Shown piece after piece: positions 6,305 through 8,843 of a stretch of DNA of 8,843 nt; position 1 is the stretch's first letter; each line of letters begins with the position of its first letter. The position numbers were made by a program, and so were the translations under genes. Origin of the DNA: Gemmataceae bacterium. GTDB lineage: Bacteria > Planctomycetota > Planctomycetia > Gemmatales > Gemmataceae. The notes under the pieces are model-generated. The model worked only from the letters and a program-made list of their open reading frames with translations, had not been told where the DNA came from and searched no databases. Location: contig JAFMJU010000148.1 of NCBI GenBank assembly GCA_017853285.1, positions 1 to 8,843 on the forward strand, in the 5' to 3' direction.

Positions 6305-7531
6305 ATGAAATACAGATTTTGGGCAATCAAGGTGGCTTGCTTCAACTTTGCAGCCATGCTGCTGGGTTGCCAATCCACCCAGGGGCAAAGTCCTTTGGTG
6401 ATGACCATGCCACCCGGCACCATTGGCAAGAAGCCAATGGGCAACCCGGTGGCACGGGCCCAGGCTCCAGATGCGCCAGTTCCAGGCGGCAATCTGCGTA
6501 TTCCCTCTGCCAATGCTTCCGAATCTCCAGTCATCAGGACCTCGTATTACGAGGGGGCCCCGGTGGCGCTCGCGGCGAACTCCTCTGCTGGTTCAGCCAA
6601 GTCGGACAAGCCATCGGGTGGCAATCTGCTCCGCGACCTGTTCAATTCCACCGCCAAGCTGGGTAGCCAATGGGGTGCCTCAAGCCTGCCCACCACTGTG
6701 GTGGCGGCCAATGGTGCCAAAGCGAATCCTTCCGAAAACCAGGGAGCCCTGAAAACCGCCCTGGTGGTGCAGACCAACAACCTGCAGCCCATTCCCGTCA
6801 GTCCGGGCAACGGGCTTTCCGCTGAGCCCGCGCTGTTGGTCAACCGGGCTATGGCGGCTTACCAAAAAATGGACGGCGTGATTGTCCGCTTCGCCCGTCG
6901 GGAGCGGATCAACGGCAGCGAGCACCCGGAGGAGACCATCCTGCTGGCCCTCCGTCGCGACAGTTTCGCGGTCCACATGAAGTGGCTGGGCACCAACAGT
7001 CCCGGCCGCGAGGTGGTGTTCAACCCGAAGCTGGACGAAAAGCGGATGACCGTGGTGACCGCCCCGGGCGATATCCCGTTCATGTCGGGCGGCAAGCGGA
7101 TGGCCATGGACATCAACAGCACCCTGGTCCGGGGTTCCACCCGTTACTCGATCACCGACACAGGCTTCCTCAGCATGATCAACCGGCTGGCCACCAGCGT
7201 GGAAGCATTCAACCGCGGGGCCTATTCCGGCGGGTCGGTGACCGCATTGGGGGCTATCCGCCGGCCGGAATTTCCTGGCGAGGTCGACGCGGTGGAGGTC
7301 AAGATCCCCGCAGGGGCGGAGAGGGAATTCCCGGGTGGTGGAAAGCGATTGATGTGCTTCTCCAAGGAAAACAATTTGCCCTGCCTGTTGATCACCTGGG
7401 ATGAGAAGGGCCAGGAAATGGAATACATGAAATACGATCGCTTCCAGTTGCTCCACCTGGATGATGAGGACTTTGATCCGGATTTTCTTTTCCCTGCCCC
7501 GGGCAAGGCAAAGTCTTCAGCTAGCAAGTGA
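6305..7531 (+). CDS. DUF1571 family lipoprotein
   Basis: This 408-residue exported protein has a short signal sequence (MKYRFWAIKVACFNFAAM) ending in the lipobox LLGC, so Cys22 should be lipidated; Gln at +2 gives no inner-membrane retention signal. The ATG at 6305 is chosen because it starts at this signal peptide and has AGGGA upstream; a TTG at 6275 is also in frame but would put ten charged or polar residues before it. Residues ~23-175 are low-complexity, rich in Gly, Pro, Ala, Ser and Asn, and look like a disordered linker. Residues ~178-395 match DUF1571: NRAMAAYQKMDGV, FAVHMKWLGTNSPGREVVFN, YSITDTGFLSMINRL and a C-terminal EYMKYDRFQLL. The family is mainly planctomycetal and of unknown function. 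A LolA-like lipid or protein carrier fold is only a guess. Confidence 0.85.
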   Translation: MKYRFWAIKVACFNFAAMLLGCQSTQGQSPLVMTMPPGTIGKKPMGNPVARAQAPDAPVPGGNLRIPSANASESPVIRTSYYEGAPVALAANSSAGSAKSDKPSGGNLLRDLFNSTAKLGSQWGASSLPTTVVAANGAKANPSENQGALKTALVVQTNNLQPIPVSPGNGLSAEPALLVNRAMAAYQKMDGVIVRFARRERINGSEHPEETILLALRRDSFAVHMKWLGTNSPGREVVFNPKLDEKRMTVVTAPGDIPFMSGGKRMAMDINSTLVRGSTRYSITDTGFLSMINRLATSVEAFNRGAYSGGSVTALGAIRRPEFPGEVDAVEVKIPAGAEREFPGGGKRLMCFSKENNLPCLLITWDEKGQEMEYMKYDRFQLLHLDDEDFDPDFLFPAPGKAKSSASK

Positions 7532-7562
7532 TTTCTGTCAGATTGGCAGTGGTATTGGCCGG

Positions 7563-7615
7563 AAAAGAGCAAGGTGGCAGGCGAAACCCCGGTTTTGCCT
7601 GCCACCTTGCCTTTT
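7563..7615. terminator. Strong hairpin terminator after DUF1571 gene
   Basis: GCAAGGTGGCAGGC (7569-7582) pairs perfectly with GCCTGCCACCTTGC (7597-7610). AAAAG (7563-7567) pairs with CTTTT (7611-7615) beyond one bulged A, for 19 bp in all. The inner AAACCCCGGTTT could extend the stem further. A short T run closes the plus-strand side and an A run precedes the stem, so it could act in both directions. It begins 31 bases after the lipoprotein stop codon. Confidence 0.8.
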
Positions 7616-7823
7616 ACTGTCTGCACAAACCCCTGATTTGTAATAGTTTGCGGTTGGCGGCCCGGTTGGCATTCGGCTTGCATGCGATTCCATTGGACTA
7701 GCCGTTGTGTGCTGGACCTTAAAGAGCCTAACCTTTGCCGGAGGTTGCACTTCAGTAGGTTAAGGGAGACGAGGCGGAATCAATCCGTCCGGGCGCCCGA
7801 AACCATGGAAGGGGGTGGGGCTG
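7616..7823 (+). promoter_or_regulatory. Leader region before the response regulator
   Basis: This 208-base stretch after the terminator must hold the promoter for the response regulator and perhaps groES. A weak candidate is TTGGAC (7693-7698) with CCTTAA (7717-7722) as a poor -10 element. Complementary words could fold in two exclusive ways: CCTTAA (7717-7722) with TTAAGG (7760-7765) enclosing AACCT (7730-7734) with AGGTT (7742-7746), or TAACCT (7729-7734) with AGGTTA (7757-7762). The stems are short and may be chance. I find no CIRCE element and no coding sequence. Confidence 0.3.
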
Positions 7824-8225
7824 ATGAACGGAATCGAGACTCACCCCAAGGAGTTCTCCATCCTGATCGCGGATGATGATCTGGGATGCCGGGAAGTCCT
7901 GCGCGAACTGGTGGAAGGCGTTGGTTACCGCACCCTGCTGGCCGCCAGCGGGGAGGAAGCCCTGGAGCTGGCCAGCGACACCGAGGTGCACCTGGCTCTC
8001 TTGGACATGAACCTGCCGAAGCTGACAGGGCTTGAGACCCTGCAATTGGTGCGGCAGATGCATGCGATGCTCCCGGGCATCCTGGTGACGGCTGACAACA
8101 GCCAGAGCCTGATGCGCGAGGCCCAGAGGTCCAGCGTCTACAGCGTGTTGCCCAAGCCGGTCCGAAAGGAAATGGTCTTGGGCACCGTCGCACGCGCCTT
8201 GCGCAAACATTACGGTTGCGCCTGA
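7824..8225 (+). CDS. Single-domain receiver response regulator
   Basis: This 133-residue cytoplasmic protein is a stand-alone CheY-like receiver domain. The acidic pocket is Asp17-Asp18-Asp19 (LIADDD), the phospho-acceptor is Asp61 (ALLDMNLPKLTGLE), the switch Thr is Thr89 (ILVTADN) and the conserved lysine is Lys111 (LPKPV). All key residues for phosphorylation are present, and there is no output domain, so it must act by protein contact or in a phosphorelay. I chose the ATG at 7824, which has the purine-rich GGAAGGGGGTGGGG 4-17 bases upstream; a GTG at 7815 in the same frame would add three residues. No histidine kinase is in the window, so the partner is unknown. groES follows after 65 bp, with no terminator seen between, so the two may be co-transcribed. 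Confidence 0.88.
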   Translation: MNGIETHPKEFSILIADDDLGCREVLRELVEGVGYRTLLAASGEEALELASDTEVHLALLDMNLPKLTGLETLQLVRQMHAMLPGILVTADNSQSLMREAQRSSVYSVLPKPVRKEMVLGTVARALRKHYGCA

Positions 8226-8290
8226 CGGGAACACGGCGGCTGACTGACTTTGCCGAATGGTTGTGAACTGAAATACCGGAGACAGAAGCG

Positions 8291-8578
8291 ATGAAGTTGC
8301 AGCCCCTGAATGACAAGATCGTCGTCAAGCGCGAGGAAGCCGAGGACAAGACCGCCGGCGGCCTCTACCTGCCCAGCGCCGCGCAGGAAAAGCCCCGCCA
8401 GGGCAAGGTGGTTGCCCTGGGTGCTGGCAAGCACCTGGATGGTGGCAAGCGCGCGAAATTCCAGGTGAAGGAAGGGGACCGCGTTCTGTTCTCCTCCTAC
8501 GCTGGTAGCGAGGTCACCGTGGATGAGGTGGAATACCTCATCATGACCGAGGAAGACATCCTGGCCGTGGTGAACTGA
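8291..8578 (+). CDS. groES: Co-chaperonin GroES
   Basis: This 95-residue protein is a full-length GroES (Hsp10), which caps the GroEL chamber as a heptamer during ATP-driven folding in the cytoplasm. Family features are the N-terminal KLQPLNDKIVVKREE, the mobile-loop region EDKTAGGLYLPSAAQEKP (about 18-35) that contacts GroEL, GKVVALGAGK (38-47), GDRVLFSSYAGSEV (59-72) and the C-terminal EEDILAVV. GGAGA (8278-8282) gives a well placed ribosome site. No CIRCE (HrcA) operator is visible in the 65 bp upstream. groEL does not follow: a strong terminator starts 18 bases after the stop, and the next gene is convergent. It is therefore a solitary groES, at least on the downstream side. Planctomycetes often carry several chaperonin genes, so a second groES or a distant groEL is likely. 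Confidence 0.95.
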   Translation: MKLQPLNDKIVVKREEAEDKTAGGLYLPSAAQEKPRQGKVVALGAGKHLDGGKRAKFQVKEGDRVLFSSYAGSEVTVDEVEYLIMTEEDILAVVN

Positions 8579-8659
8579 TCGCCGGTAAAAAATCTAAACA
8601 GAAGGGGCCCGGTTCGCCATGAACCGGGCCCCTTCTGTTTGGTTGAACTGATCGCCGGT
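8571..8659. repeat. 16-bp direct repeat bracketing the groES terminator
   Basis: TGAACTGATCGCCGGT occurs exactly at 8571-8586 and again at 8644-8659, a 73-bp period. The first copy contains the last bases and stop codon of groES; the second ends one base before the stop codon of the convergent gene. The 57 bases between them consist almost entirely of the terminator hairpin and its A/T flanks. A 16-base match so close together is not expected by chance and points to a local duplication or to insertion of the hairpin segment. Confidence 0.85.
8596..8640. terminator. Bidirectional terminator between groES and convergent gene
   Basis: A perfect 20-bp stem (left arm 8596-8615, right arm 8621-8640) encloses the five-base loop GCCAT. 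The core is GGGGCCCGGTTC and its complement, with AAACA/TGTTT at the base. On the minus strand the stem is followed by AGATTTTTT, a good T-tract; on the plus strand the tail is only TTTGG. It should therefore stop the convergent minus-strand gene strongly and groES probably as well. Confidence 0.9.
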
Positions 8660-8660
8660 G

Positions 8661-8843
8661 TTATTTGCCACCATTTGTCGGGCCAGTCGGACTTGCGGGC
8701 GGGCCGCCGGGGCCTCCCCGGTCACCGCGTGAGCCCCTGCCGCCGCGGCCGCTGAAGGGGCTTTCGCCACCTGGGCCGGCACCAGGGCCACCCATCGAAC
8801 CAGGAGGGCCGCCACGGCTACCCCTGCCGCCGAAAGGACTTTC
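8661..8843 (-). CDS. Gly/Arg-rich (RGG-like) C-terminal tail, partial gene
   Basis: A minus-strand frame is open from the right edge of the window to a TAA at 8663-8661 and gives 60 residues with no start needed inside the window. The composition is extreme: mostly Gly, Arg, Pro and Ser. It carries two related units, ESPFGGRGSRGG (residues 1-12 from the edge) and ESPFSGRGGRGSRGDRGG (27-44), and ends PTGPTNGGK. Such repeats resemble the RGG/GAR tails of RNA-binding proteins such as some DEAD-box helicases and cold-shock factors, but the folded part lies outside the window, so I do not name it. The stop codon sits just before the bidirectional terminator, as expected for a real convergent gene. 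A competing frame (8594-8815) runs straight through that hairpin and is less credible. Confidence 0.65.
   Translation of the reverse strand, partial: ESPFGGRGSRGGPPGSMGGPGAGPGGESPFSGRGGRGSRGDRGGPGGPPASPTGPTNGGK

Noticed and set aside
8226..8290. CIRCE heat-shock operator before groES
   Set aside because: No TTAGCACTC-N9-GAGTGCTAA or close variant is present.
8594..8815. 73-residue minus-strand frame near the right edge
   Set aside because: It reads through the whole perfect terminator hairpin, while the alternative frame ending at 8661 stops just before it and encodes an internally repeated Gly/Arg tail.

Overview
The window most likely comes from a member of the Planctomycetota. The clearest pointer is a lipoprotein of the DUF1571 family, which I know mainly from that phylum. 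High GC, weak or absent Shine-Dalgarno sites and mixed ATG/GTG starts fit but do not prove this. I cannot assign a genus. Most of the window is ordinary chromosomal gene content. I see no insertion sequence, integrase, CRISPR array, tRNA or rRNA.

Left part (1-1782): an AT-rich non-coding stretch is followed by mtaB, on the minus strand, for the tRNA-modifying methylthiotransferase that acts on t6A37. mtaB diverges from leuC across a ~200-bp intergenic region that holds a perfect 14-bp palindrome and a second partial copy of its core.

Centre (1783-6148): leuC and leuD overlap by 4 bp and encode the two subunits of 3-isopropylmalate dehydratase (leucine biosynthesis). Both resemble the plant/plastid-type enzyme, as I remember it, more than the longer enterobacterial type. 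A stem-loop follows leuD, then two consecutive but dissimilar rhomboid intramembrane serine proteases. The first is unusual: it carries a predicted cytoplasmic winged-helix (MarR/PadR-like) domain before the rhomboid core and a ~160-residue charged helical tail after it. The second is a standard 260-residue bacterial rhomboid.

Right part (6149-8843): the DUF1571 lipoprotein gene has a leader with repeated TTGCCAAT-type words that could pair in alternative ways. It ends at a strong hairpin terminator. A stand-alone receiver-domain response regulator and a groES gene follow. No groEL lies downstream; instead a perfect 20-bp stem terminator, bracketed by an exact 16-bp direct repeat, separates groES from the 3' end of a convergent gene that codes for a glycine/arginine-rich (RGG-like) tail and runs off the right edge.

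The best candidates for something undescribed are the winged-helix/rhomboid fusion, the duplicated 16-bp sequence around the groES terminator, and the multi-hairpin leader of the DUF1571 lipoprotein. None amounts to a demonstrated new system.
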